This document shows positions 17,446 to 25,030 of a DNA stretch of 64,000 nt, piece after piece. A model generated the notes under the pieces. That model saw nothing but the letters and a program-made list of their open reading frames with translations, ran no database searches and was not told where the DNA came from. Origin of the DNA: [Scytonema hofmanni] UTEX 2349 (GTDB lineage: Bacteria; Cyanobacteriota; Cyanobacteriia; Cyanobacteriales; Nostocaceae); the NCBI RefSeq assembly GCF_000582685.1, contig NZ_KK073765.1, forward strand, positions 177,382-241,381. Direction: 5' to 3'. Numbering within the stretch: position 1 is the stretch's first letter; each line of letters starts with the position of its first letter. A program made the translations under genes and the position numbers.

Positions 17446-17754
17446 ACCTATATACTATTTTATATTTGTATCTTCATTAAATAAATTTGTCAAATCTAAA
17501 AAAATAGAAGCAGTATTTAAATACTACCTCTATAAAGGAGTAGTTTCACTCCTTGCACCACTTAATTTAAGCACTAGCTTATGCCGTAGTATTACTACAG
17601 TTCACATTTAATTTGTGTTAGTTTAATTGTTCACGACTCCACTACTTATCCAAAGGGTTTATATGTGCTAGTTGTTTAACCTCCTGTTTGGCTTAAGGTT
17701 TAGGTCTCACTTTTCCCGTACTTACCGTGGCAGACTTCGCGCCGTGCTGCTATT
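17446..17754. other. Intergenic, small hairpin only
   Basis: A 309-bp AT-rich stretch between two minus-strand genes. The only structure noted is a 7-bp stem (AAGGAGT/ACTCCTT, 17535-17554). The promoter of the 17110-17445 gene should lie at its left end. Confidence 0.3.
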
Positions 17755-18126
17755 TTATTCATCCTGATTGGAGTTACTTGGTTGATTGATAAGTGTAATA
17801 ACTGTGTTTGGAGTAAGGGGAGTCCACCGAGGACGCGAGAATTTTACGCCATCGAAATTGAATTGTACTAAGCAGAATGTTTCTTTTGCATCCCGCCAAT
17901 TTTGATTGTACCGAGGATAATGTTCGATAAAGACAAATCCAGGATTGTTACCCAATATTTCCTCTTTATATTGTTTCCAGATGAGAGTCGCTACTCTTTC
18001 ACATGAGTTAGTTATTGAGGTTCCTGTATCTGATTTATCCAAGTCCGAGCAGATAACAATTACGGGCATTGAATACATTCTGTAAATTTTCAGAGCGCAC
18101 TTGGATGTCCAAATCTTGGGATTCAA
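17755..18126 (-). CDS. Hypothetical protein (123 aa)
   Basis: No family recognised. The central part PGFVFIEHYPRYNQNWRDAKETFCLVQF and VKFSRPRWTPLT look like a compact beta-rich domain. The longest reading starts with TTG at 18126; ATG codons at 18078 and 18069 (MYSMPVIVICSDLD) are alternatives. It follows a tiny ORF and the Macro/SLOG gene on the same strand and may be their co-transcribed partner. Proteins of this kind are known only as hypothetical in cyanobacterial plasmids, as far as I can tell. Confidence 0.45.
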   Translation of the reverse strand: MNPKIWTSKCALKIYRMYSMPVIVICSDLDKSDTGTSITNSCERVATLIWKQYKEEILGNNPGFVFIEHYPRYNQNWRDAKETFCLVQFNFDGVKFSRPRWTPLTPNTVITLINQPSNSNQDE

Positions 18127-18139
18127 TTGTTCGTAGTCG

Positions 18140-18223
18140 TTAGAAAGCTCCTTTCCACTCGAAGATTGTGTTGATAACCATACTAGGAGTGTTAAGGTCG
18201 ATATTTTTGGGTTTTACTTTCAT
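18140..18223 (-). CDS. Possible 27-aa ORF
   Basis: ATG at 18223 with a good ribosome-binding sequence (GGTGAGAAAG) overlapping the end of the Macro/SLOG gene. The product begins MKVKPKNIDLNTPSMVINT and ends EWKGAF. It fits neatly between two genes of the same strand, 6 bp after the upstream stop. It may be a micro-protein or a leader controlling the next gene. No homology information. Confidence 0.3.
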   Translation of the reverse strand: MKVKPKNIDLNTPSMVINTIFEWKGAF

Positions 18224-18229
18224 TCTTTC

Positions 18230-19210
18230 TCACCAATTCCCTAACTTTTTGTAATTTTTGTCAACCCAGTTATAAATTATGATTCGGCGGTTTAATTTTG
18301 TTGCATCAGCAATACAATTAGCTGTTCCTCCAGGTTGTCCATCCCAGATTACAATTATCATGTCGTGGGCATTTTTTATTTGATTAACCATCCAACGGTT
18401 GCGAGCATTTAAATATTTAATGCCACCTGCTTCTTGATAGGTCAGGTTAGAAACAAACTTGATACTGTCGCATTGGGATAACAACTGGTAGTACTTCTCT
18501 TGGTCGGATTTATTCCATGCAAGTTCAAGATTGGTGCAGGGTACGGCAGCAGTTAGGTTTATTTCAATGGGGTATTTGCCCTTTAGCCCCAAGACTATTT
18601 CTGTGGCAGCGGTATCGATTCCTAGTGCCATACCCGAATAAAACTGGATGCGTTTGTATCCCCATTCAAGTGCGCGAACGCAAGCACGAACAATCATGCC
18701 TTCAAGTCGGCTATGTACCTGCTTCCATCCCGACTCATCAAATTTTTGATGCCTGTTTCCTGTAAATGCCACTTTTAGGGTTGGTTTATCTTCGATAAGG
18801 CAATCAACAAACTCCTGGGGCAGCCAGATATTGGGAGGAAGATTGAAATTTGCAATCAGGGAAGCTATCTCTAAGTCGGTGTATCCAGCAAGGTTGCATC
18901 CAATCCTGGTTGTTAGGAATTCTAGTTCAGGATGAGTATTTGCATATTCGACTAGTTTCTCAATTTGGGATTTGATTTGGGGAAGGGGAATTGACCGGAT
19001 ACCCTTATTTAGGTCTTTGGTTGCGATCGCCCAGGATTGTCCTTGCCGTCCTTGGGGATTGCCGTATTCTGCATTGCAGTACTGTCGCGCAAATAAAGCA
19101 CTTCCAGCGCCATGTCTTCCTTCTGTGTTGCTGCCAAAGACAAAAATCTGGTCTTTTAGTAGTTTGGTAATTCTGTCAGGAATAATTTTGTAGGGATGAT
19201 TATTTGCCAT
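18230..19210 (-). CDS. Macro-like domain fused to SLOG (YpsA/DUF1273-type) domain
   Basis: A 326-residue two-domain protein. Residues about 1-135 form a Macro-like fold of the phage-associated type (IFVFGSNTEGRHGAGSALFA, GQSWAIATKDL), expected to bind ADP-ribose-like ligands. Residues about 145-315 form a Rossmann-like SLOG domain related to YpsA/DUF1273 (VAFTGNRHQ, FYSGMALGIDTA, NARNRWMV, GQPGGTANC), which binds nucleotides or nucleotide-derived ligands. Joining these two ligand-binding modules suggests sensing or processing of an NAD-derived signal. It leads a minus-strand run with a 27-aa ORF and a 123-aa hypothetical. Domain calls are good, the function inferred. Confidence 0.7.
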   Translation of the reverse strand: MANNHPYKIIPDRITKLLKDQIFVFGSNTEGRHGAGSALFARQYCNAEYGNPQGRQGQSWAIATKDLNKGIRSIPLPQIKSQIEKLVEYANTHPELEFLTTRIGCNLAGYTDLEIASLIANFNLPPNIWLPQEFVDCLIEDKPTLKVAFTGNRHQKFDESGWKQVHSRLEGMIVRACVRALEWGYKRIQFYSGMALGIDTAATEIVLGLKGKYPIEINLTAAVPCTNLELAWNKSDQEKYYQLLSQCDSIKFVSNLTYQEAGGIKYLNARNRWMVNQIKNAHDMIIVIWDGQPGGTANCIADATKLNRRIIIYNWVDKNYKKLGNW

Positions 19211-19425
19211 TTCGTTCTTTTACCCAAAAGATGCATATTGGGGTATCTGTGGTTAAATTTCTTTAATTCTGCTTGAGCAGCAGTTAGGTTGTTCCACAAT
19301 TCCATCTCTCCATAAACACCTCTTATCATTGCTTATTGTCTATAATTTGGATGAGTGAAAATTAAGGGTGATGCGTCCTTACTATAATTTTTTATTAGCC
19401 AAAAAATACAGTACTTGTCCATTTT

Positions 19426-19465
19426 ATATAAACTGATAGTAGAATGAATTACTATCAGTTTATAT
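19426..19465. terminator. Perfect 15-bp inverted repeat downstream of 19471-19845 gene
   Basis: ATATAAACTGATAGT pairs with ACTATCAGTTTATAT across a 10-base loop and is followed on the plus strand by TTTTATTA. It begins 6 bp after the stop of the minus-strand gene. The minus-strand exit lacks a U-tract, so it is either a weak terminator or a palindromic protein site. Confidence 0.45.
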
Positions 19466-19470
19466 TTTTA

Positions 19471-19845
19471 TTATGCTGACTGTTTAATCTGGGTTAAGGC
19501 TATTAACATTTCTTCTCGATTGAGATGTCGTTTCTTATCTGTTTTAGATTCTTGGATAGCGTAACTCCATTTTATTCCAGCTTGTGAGCATTTTTTTCTC
19601 AACTGTTGAACAGTTATCGGTTTGGTTGTAGATAGTTGATTTTTGTTGTTGTTAGATATCCTAATTTGGGATTTTTCAGTTAAGATTTCGCTTTTGCTTA
19701 CAGTGTGTTTTATAAATGTATTACGGCGACAGTCCTTTTCAAAGGCGACAGATATTTCTAGTATGAATTGGAAAATAAAGAGAGTAGAAAATCCGTAGAT
19801 GAGGATGTAGAGGATTGCTGTTAGGATAAACTGTGCTAATTCCAT
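19471..19845 (-). CDS. Small membrane-anchored hypothetical protein (124 aa)
   Basis: An N-terminal transmembrane helix (residues about 5-30, LTAILYILIYGFSTLFIFQ) is followed by a basic cytoplasmic part. Its end (TVQQLRKKCSQAGIKWSYAI ... LNREEMLIALTQI) resembles a short SAP-like or HeH-type nucleic-acid-binding helix-turn-helix. The start is ATG 19845. It stands alone on the minus strand with a strong palindrome right after the stop. Function unknown. Confidence 0.45.
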   Translation of the reverse strand: MELAQFILTAILYILIYGFSTLFIFQFILEISVAFEKDCRRNTFIKHTVSKSEILTEKSQIRISNNNKNQLSTTKPITVQQLRKKCSQAGIKWSYAIQESKTDKKRHLNREEMLIALTQIKQSA

Positions 19846-20250
19846 TGTTTTAACTTTTGTTGATATAACTTTAACTGGTTGTTTATGAAGCGATATACCA
19901 GTTGTTGCTTATATCAAGCGTCAGCTTTTGTGGTGTTTTCAAAAAAAAGAGGACAATATTGCTCTATTGGATTTGATATTACATCAAAACCAAAATTTTT
20001 TATATTACAAGATGTAGTTATAGGGGTTTGTCCCGATCGCATGGGTAGTACCTCTGGTTTGACTAAACTTTTGGTTCAAGCAGTCGAAGACAATTTGCTG
20101 GTTGTGTCCTTTTTTGGGGATGAATTCTTAGTGTTAGCACGGTAGAAAGATATCAAAACATTCATGACACTGTTGCAAAATAATATAGCTAATAGACTGG
20201 CTAATAAATGGGAAAACGAACTTGAGTTATAGCCTTTAAAAAAAATAAAA
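19846..20250. other. Gap without a supported gene
   Basis: About 400 bp between the small membrane protein and a bidirectional terminator. A plus-strand ORF (19879-20145) and an overlapping minus-strand ORF occur, but both have atypical composition and no recognisable domain. No firm feature is assigned. Confidence 0.3.
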
Positions 20251-20283
20251 ATGGTTAAGACTTTACTCTTAACCATCTTTTTA
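20251..20283. terminator. Bidirectional rho-independent terminator
   Basis: Ten-base perfect stem ATGGTTAAGA/TCTTAACCAT with loop CTTTAC. It has CTTTTT on the plus-strand side and a run of A residues before the stem, so the minus-strand transcript also ends in U-rich sequence. It lies 66 bp beyond the stop of the minus-strand Gp157-like gene and should terminate it. Confidence 0.75.
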
Positions 20284-20348
20284 AAAATCTTATAAGTGAA
20301 AATGAAAGTCTAATCTGTTTATTTTTGATGCATTATTGTGGGTAGCCA

Positions 20349-20951
20349 CTAGTTGTGGTTTTTCTTACTGCGGGCTTTTCCACCTGATTGCATTTTAAAT
20401 CGTACTTGCTTTCCGACAGCCATTTCAGCAATGTTGCTCACATCTCTACCAGATTTATGTGCCTCTAGAATTGCCTTGTTATTAGCTTGGTACTTAATAA
20501 CTCTAAATTCATCAGGAAAATCTTCATCATCTACCTCTACTAGTAAGTTAGCTACTTTGGTTGGGTTATCCCTGATTTCAATTACCCTTTCCTTGCCGAG
20601 GTTTCTGTCGTTGATTAGCCCAATTTTGTGGAGGTGGATGAGAGTGCGTTTGATTTGTTCAAGTTGGGTCTTCCGGCGTAAAATCACCTTATCGTGGAGT
20701 TCGATTGCCCGTGCTTTTCTTTCCTCCCATACTTCCAGATCAAGATTTAGCTGATCGACAACCCAGGCGATCGCATCAATTTTGGTTTCCATGCCATCCT
20801 GGATTGCTATGAGGTTCTGGAGAAGTTCCTCAACTTTGCCCTCTTCCCCTAACTCAGAAGCGGATTCGATTTTTCCCCAGAGTTTGGCGGCATCGAGGGA
20901 TAGCTCTTTGAGGGTGAGTTGGTTGATTGAACGTTCTATTGCTTGAGTCAT
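20349..20951 (-). CDS. Gp157-family (siphovirus-type) protein
   Basis: A 200-residue, strongly helical protein. The central segment METKIDAIAWVVDQLNLDLE followed by a long coiled coil (WEERKARAIELHDKV ... LEQIKRTLIHLHKIG) and a C-terminal strand region (KERVIEIRDNPTK) match the phage Gp157 family. In some siphophages this family is implicated in phage resistance of the host. The C-terminal tail is basic (GGKARSKK). It is probably co-transcribed with the 55-aa gene upstream, and its transcript ends at the 20251-20283 terminator. Confidence 0.65.
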   Translation of the reverse strand: MTQAIERSINQLTLKELSLDAAKLWGKIESASELGEEGKVEELLQNLIAIQDGMETKIDAIAWVVDQLNLDLEVWEERKARAIELHDKVILRRKTQLEQIKRTLIHLHKIGLINDRNLGKERVIEIRDNPTKVANLLVEVDDEDFPDEFRVIKYQANNKAILEAHKSGRDVSNIAEMAVGKQVRFKMQSGGKARSKKNHN

Positions 20952-21030
20952 GATTTGTTCCTACTGATATGAAAAACCACTGCCGACAAGGTTGACAACT
21001 GGTGGAGGAGGGGTTTCACAAACGCTCTTT

Positions 21031-21129
21031 CACTCATTGGACAGCAACCGAAGTGAAATATTCATGGAGCGTCTCGTAGAGACGCTCCGCGAACACAGAC
21101 AGTCTATGTAGAAGGCTGTCCAATGAGTG
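21031..21129. repeat. Nested palindromic repeat element (about 99 bp)
   Basis: Outer perfect 15-bp inverted repeat CACTCATTGGACAGC (21031-21045) and GCTGTCCAATGAGTG (21115-21129) encloses a second perfect palindrome GGAGCGTCTC/GAGACGCTCC (21066-21088, loop GTA). The inner palindrome is followed by CGCGAACAC, a signature of Nostoc-type dispersed repeats. It looks like a small mobile repeat into which another repeat has inserted, or a two-hairpin RNA element. Confidence 0.6.
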
Positions 21130-21178
21130 TCCAGGTTCAGCCCAAGGGTGAAAGTCGGCTTGTGAGGGTAGATTTGGC

Positions 21179-21346
21179 TTAATAGTTGTACTGCATGTGG
21201 AAATAGTCCGACTTTAAGAGCGCCATCTCTGCAATTGTGTCGTAGTAATCCGCTTCGTCTTTTACTGTGCTGACTTGCTGTTGTTGTGGTGCAGGTTTTG
21301 CGCTTGTTTGGTTGGCTTTTAGTCTAGAATTAGTGGTAGTTTTCAT
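21179..21346 (-). CDS. Small hypothetical protein (55 aa)
   Basis: ATG at 21346 opens a 55-codon frame that begins MKTTTNSRLKANQTSAKPAP, continues with a glutamine run and ends in the acidic, tyrosine-rich segment KDEADYYDTIAEMALLKSDY and FHMQYNY. Residue choice (polar start, ordered acidic end) looks like real coding sequence. It lies upstream of and on the same strand as the Gp157-like gene, separated by the nested palindrome. No family recognised. Confidence 0.45.
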   Translation of the reverse strand: MKTTTNSRLKANQTSAKPAPQQQQVSTVKDEADYYDTIAEMALLKSDYFHMQYNY

Positions 21347-21458
21347 TTTTGGTGCAACTTCAATTCGCTCAAATTGAATTGCACGTCAGTGCTTGCCGTG
21401 GTTTGGGACGTTTGAAGGGGAGAACTAATTTTTGCAAGGACTTCAGTAATTTGCTCGC

Positions 21459-21859
21459 TTGCTAGATAATTTAGAATTCCAGTTGTCGGGTTCCTCAAAT
21501 AGTAACGAGACTTCATCAACTAAACGTATATATGATTTAGAGCAAAAAATCGATTCGATAAATAATCGGTTGACTCAGTTTACCGAGGCAATTATGCAGC
21601 TTCAAAGTAATATTAATAATAAACCTCGGCGAGGAAAATCATACAACAGCAATTACTATTATCAAGGTCAATCTGTTAAAGTTCAGCCAATACCGGAAGA
21701 AAGTTTAGCCTCAAGGTTGGGGGTAACTCCAGAAAGTTTACGCAACGAAAGAGAAAGTCAACCAGCAGCACTTTTTTTGCTTGGTGTAAGCGTAAAGATA
21801 CTTCTGGTATTGGCTGGGAATTTAATGAGAAAACAAATTTGTATCATCCAGTTACTTAA
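21459..21859 (+). pseudogene. Frameshifted, N-truncated paralogue of the 24231-24788 gene
   Basis: The reading from 21459 contains DLEQKIDSINNRLTQF and EESLASRLGVTPESL, closely like KKLDKLESHLADQ and NESLAPRLGITPQSL in the minus-strand gene at 24231-24788. After a T7 run at 21772-21778 the match continues in another frame (FFAWCKRKDTSGIGWEFNE ... LYHPVT, stop at 21859), equivalent to FLSWSRNRDPMSTAWEWN ... LYHPLK. The gene has therefore suffered a frameshift and lacks the N-terminal 60 or so residues. Sequencing error in the homopolymer is an alternative for the shift, not for the missing N-terminus. Confidence 0.65.
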
Positions 21860-22148
21860 CTTTAATAAAACACTGTTTGCTCAAATTATCTATCAATTAA
21901 GCAATTAATAGATAATTTTATCTGCGGTCAAATATAATTTTATTGAAAATATATTTATTAATTGTGCAGAGCCTGCCTGAATCCGTTCTAAACCCCGTCC
22001 ATTTTGAAACCTGGAGTTTTTAAGGAGAGTGTATTATTCTGTCGTGGCTTGAGTTCTGAACTTTACTCTAATTCCAAAAAACTATGGTTTTCAAGGTAGA
22101 CGCGGTTTAATATAGATATTATCTTATTATTATTTTTTAAGTCACACC

Positions 22149-22466
22149 ATGACCGAAGCTAAACATACCCGTGTTGCCCGTCGGGGACGAATATTCCCCG
22201 AAATCCAATGGACAGAAGAACAATTTGCCCAATGGAAAGCAAAACAAGATGAGTTTTACCAGCGCTGCAAACCCATTTTCGATCTCGTCCAACCCGAACT
22301 AATTAAAACTCACTACAACTGGTACATGGCAGTCGAACCAGAAAGCGGTGAGTATTTTGTTGCATTAGATGAGATGACTGCTATTAAAATGTCATCTCAA
22401 AAGCACCCAAAATGTCCCGTTTTTATATTTAAAATTAACGAGACTGGAGTTGCTGGGACAATATGA
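22149..22466 (+). CDS. Hypothetical protein paired with retropepsin-like protein
   Basis: A 105-residue soluble protein starting MTEAKHTRVARRGRIFPEI, with the C-terminal segment YNWYMAVEPESGEYFVALDE and a tail ending in KINETGVAGTI. The stop overlaps the start of the next gene by 4 bp (ATGA), so the two are translationally coupled. The upstream 240 bp are AT-rich and should hold the promoter. No enzymatic motif. In this arrangement it could be an antitoxin, substrate or chaperone for the protease-like partner, which is inference. Confidence 0.55.
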   Translation: MTEAKHTRVARRGRIFPEIQWTEEQFAQWKAKQDEFYQRCKPIFDLVQPELIKTHYNWYMAVEPESGEYFVALDEMTAIKMSSQKHPKCPVFIFKINETGVAGTI

Positions 22467-22828
22467 TATCAGGAAGGTTTGGTGATGGAGAGGAGTTAAT
22501 TTTTGAAATTGAATTGATTGCATTTGATGGATTTGAATTACCAATTGATGCAGTTTTAGATACGGGGTTTTCTGATTGGTTAGCTCTTGACAAGCAGGAT
22601 TTGGAGGGATTTGATTGGGAATATTTAGGCGAAAGAAGTATGCTGATGGCAAGAGGTGTATCTAACTTTGATATTTATGCTGGAAAAGTCAGAATTGATG
22701 GTGAGGTGTTTGATATTCCTGTTTATGCAGGTAATGGAGTACCTGAAGTTTTACTCGGTCGTCAATGGTTAAAAAATAAGCGTTTGCTTGTTGATATGCC
22801 ATTACTGTTATTGACTTTAGGATATTGA
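22463..22828 (+). CDS. Retropepsin-like aspartic protease domain protein
   Basis: A 121-residue single-domain protein with the aspartic protease signature AVLDTGFSDWLAL (DTG near residue 32) and a later hydrophobic strand VLLGRQWLKNKRLLVDM. This corresponds to the second conserved region of bacterial retropepsin-like (clan AA) proteins, which act as dimers. It starts inside the stop codon of the 105-aa gene (ATGA overlap). Such two-gene cassettes are frequent in cyanobacterial genomes. Whether the active site is functional cannot be told from sequence alone. Confidence 0.65.
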   Translation: MISGRFGDGEELIFEIELIAFDGFELPIDAVLDTGFSDWLALDKQDLEGFDWEYLGERSMLMARGVSNFDIYAGKVRIDGEVFDIPVYAGNGVPEVLLGRQWLKNKRLLVDMPLLLLTLGY

Positions 22829-22927
22829 TACAAAAACGATCCCTTTTCTCCCCCTTAAAATGATTGTCATTCTTTAATTCATCCTGCCTCTTGTTTTTCT
22901 TGGAATAATTTATTCTTTGGAAGCCCC

Positions 22928-23467
22928 TTATGCAGAAAGTTTTTCGGAAAAATTTACCTGCGACATAACTTGTGTGCGTATTGAATTAGCAGCCTTATCG
23001 GCAATTTCTTCTCTATCAGAATCAGTAAGAAGTACTGCAAGTAGTGATTTGAGGGCTTCGCGGTTAGATATAAACTCTTCACCGTATAAATCATTTTGTA
23101 ACAAAGTAGCTTTTAAGCGAGGTACCAATTCAGGCGTAGGAGATAGCAACCGCTCTTTAATGCGTGCCCTTGCAGTCTCTGTTGCAGAAGTTGTACCTAT
23201 ACCTAAATCCCATGTTTCAATTATTAGCCTAACTTCGCGGTTGAGAGATACACGCAGCGTTGATAGACGACCAAATAAAGGAAGATTGAGCATTAAAGGT
23301 GCTAATGCACTACCCCAATCCAAACCAGCGCCGATAGTGCAATTTGCTTCATCTTCGATGCAAACAGCCTCATCAAGCCATCCTTCACCAAAAAGTAAAT
23401 CTACAGCTTCTTGGGTTGTTATTGACTCGTTTGCCTCAAAATTATTATTTTGCTGTTGGTGATTCAT
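22928..23467 (-). CDS. Hypothetical protein (179 aa) coupled to GNAT gene
   Basis: An acidic, largely helical soluble protein (DLLFGEGWLDEAVCIEDEAN, ESITTQEAVDLL, LTDSDREEIADKAANSIRTQ). Its start overlaps the stop of the upstream GNAT-like gene by 4 bp, a sign of coupled translation. No recognisable catalytic motif. The pair could form an acetyltransferase with its regulator or substrate. Confidence 0.5.
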   Translation of the reverse strand: MNHQQQNNNFEANESITTQEAVDLLFGEGWLDEAVCIEDEANCTIGAGLDWGSALAPLMLNLPLFGRLSTLRVSLNREVRLIIETWDLGIGTTSATETARARIKERLLSPTPELVPRLKATLLQNDLYGEEFISNREALKSLLAVLLTDSDREEIADKAANSIRTQVMSQVNFSEKLSA

Positions 23468-24030
23468 AAATTTTTACCTGATCTTCGTCTCAATGCACCA
23501 TACTCAAAATAAACTAAATTATCATAGTCTTCTTCAGATCCGCAGTTCAACATGTTTTGTTTTTCGTAAAATCCTTCAGACCTTGGTAAGGAATGCAACC
23601 CAACTCTACCTTCATACCCTAACTCAACACTTCTAATTCTTGCGAAATTTAATAGTGCTTGACCAACACCTTTGAATTGAGGCGGGCGTTGAATCTCAAT
23701 TCGATTAGTTGGGGCAGTAGTAATGCCATCAACATAAACTAGCCTCTTACCAATATTTAACCGAGAACCGTGCATTTGCGTTTCTATTATCATTAATCCT
23801 TGGGTTTTGTTCTCGCACTCGACTGCGTAACCTTCAATATTTTCTTGATTGGCAATATATCTTAATTTGAATACCCAGTCCCAGTATTTATCTTCTTGAC
23901 TAAATAACCTTAAGTTTTCCACCCAATAATTAACATAATCATCAACGTGTCTTTGTCCTAAATCTATCAAATAGGCTTCAACATATGTATTGTCAACACC
24001 CCTTTTTAATTCAATTTTTCGTTGCACCAT
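23464..24030 (-). CDS. GNAT-like N-acetyltransferase
   Basis: A 188-residue protein. The C-terminal half has the acetyl-CoA-binding pattern of GNAT enzymes: FKGVGQALLNFARIRSVELG (motif A, G.G.A) and then GYEGRVGLHSLPRSEGFYEK (motif B with a tyrosine near the end). The N-terminal half is strand-rich (GLMIIETQMHGSR). Substrate unknown. It is the first gene of a two-gene minus-strand operon with the 179-aa protein. Confidence in the GNAT fold is fair. Confidence 0.6.
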   Translation of the reverse strand: MVQRKIELKRGVDNTYVEAYLIDLGQRHVDDYVNYWVENLRLFSQEDKYWDWVFKLRYIANQENIEGYAVECENKTQGLMIIETQMHGSRLNIGKRLVYVDGITTAPTNRIEIQRPPQFKGVGQALLNFARIRSVELGYEGRVGLHSLPRSEGFYEKQNMLNCGSEEDYDNLVYFEYGALRRRSGKNL

Positions 24031-24230
24031 TAGCTCCTAATTGTCATCTGCTTCTATTACCTCAATAATTCCAGCCTTATATCAGGGCGATCGCATCTAA
24101 ATTAGTCCCGATCAAAACTGTGCTTTTACCCCCTGGATGATCAAATGATGAACCATAACCTGACCAAAAGTTAACGTCATCTCAAGGGTTATAGCCAAAA
24201 CGGAAGATAAAACTTTGCATCAATCTGATT

Positions 24231-24788
24231 TTACTTGAGTGGGTGATACAGTTCGTCAAGAGCATTCCATTCCCAAGCCGTACTCATCGGATCGCGGTTT
24301 CGAGACCAACTCAAAAATTCTTTGGTGCTGAGTTTTTCTCTTTCTGCAATCAGGCTTTGGGGGGTGATGCCGAGTCTTGGGGCAAGGCTTTCATTTGTCC
24401 TTGGTTGCAGTTCAACTTGTGTTTGTTGGTACGGGTACGCCGTTTGTCTTCGCCCTTTGCTGTTGCTCAATCTCCCAGAGGCGATTGCCCGTTCGATAAG
24501 ATCCAGCTTCTTGGCGATTCCTTCTAGTTTTGTTTCCACTGAGGAGCTTTGATCGGCAAGATGGGATTCCAGTTTATCCAGCTTTTTCTCTAGCTGTTTA
24601 ATTGATTTACTGCCTGCTGTTATATCGATATCATTTTTGCTATCAAATTTTCCTAGTAATTCCTCTAAGGCTTGCAGCAAGGCAATTGTATGCCCTTGTC
24701 TGTGTAGTTTTGATAATCGCCGAACCACCCCAATTAGTGGAACGGGCACGCGGATCATCTCGCTGGGTGGGGACTTTTGGTCAGGCAT
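24231..24788 (-). CDS. Coiled-coil plasmid protein (185 aa)
   Basis: The N-terminus (EMIRVPVPLIGVVRRLSKLH) is followed by a coiled coil (residues about 65-110, KQLEKKLDKLESHLADQ). The C-terminal module has LAPRLGITPQSLIAER and WSRNRDPMSTAWEWN. The RLGITPQSL part resembles a small helix-turn-helix. A damaged paralogue lies at 21459-21859 on the other strand, so the family recurs on this replicon. A role in DNA binding or plasmid maintenance is possible, but no family name is recognised. Confidence 0.55.
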   Translation of the reverse strand: MPDQKSPPSEMIRVPVPLIGVVRRLSKLHRQGHTIALLQALEELLGKFDSKNDIDITAGSKSIKQLEKKLDKLESHLADQSSSVETKLEGIAKKLDLIERAIASGRLSNSKGRRQTAYPYQQTQVELQPRTNESLAPRLGITPQSLIAEREKLSTKEFLSWSRNRDPMSTAWEWNALDELYHPLK

Positions 24789-25030
24789 TTGATATCATTT
24801 TTGATATCGACAAGCTGATTATAAAAGGTTTAGTGGAATGCTGTAATTCACTGAGTATTAATTGTGTCGATGTTTTTCATAATTGTCATATATCGATACA
24901 ATTTGCGACAGGAGCGATAGGCTTCGCTATATCTACGCCAAGTAAAGTGTTTAACAGTTGGGAATCGGGTAGGATCTAAACCGACCTCCGAAATAATGGT
25001 TTGCACTGTTAAGATACCAAGACCATCAAT

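Noticed and set aside
19879..20145. Possible 88-aa plus-strand gene
   Set aside because: No clear ribosome site or domain, an overlapping ORF on the other strand, and cysteine/phenylalanine-rich composition. Not supported, though a terminator lies downstream.
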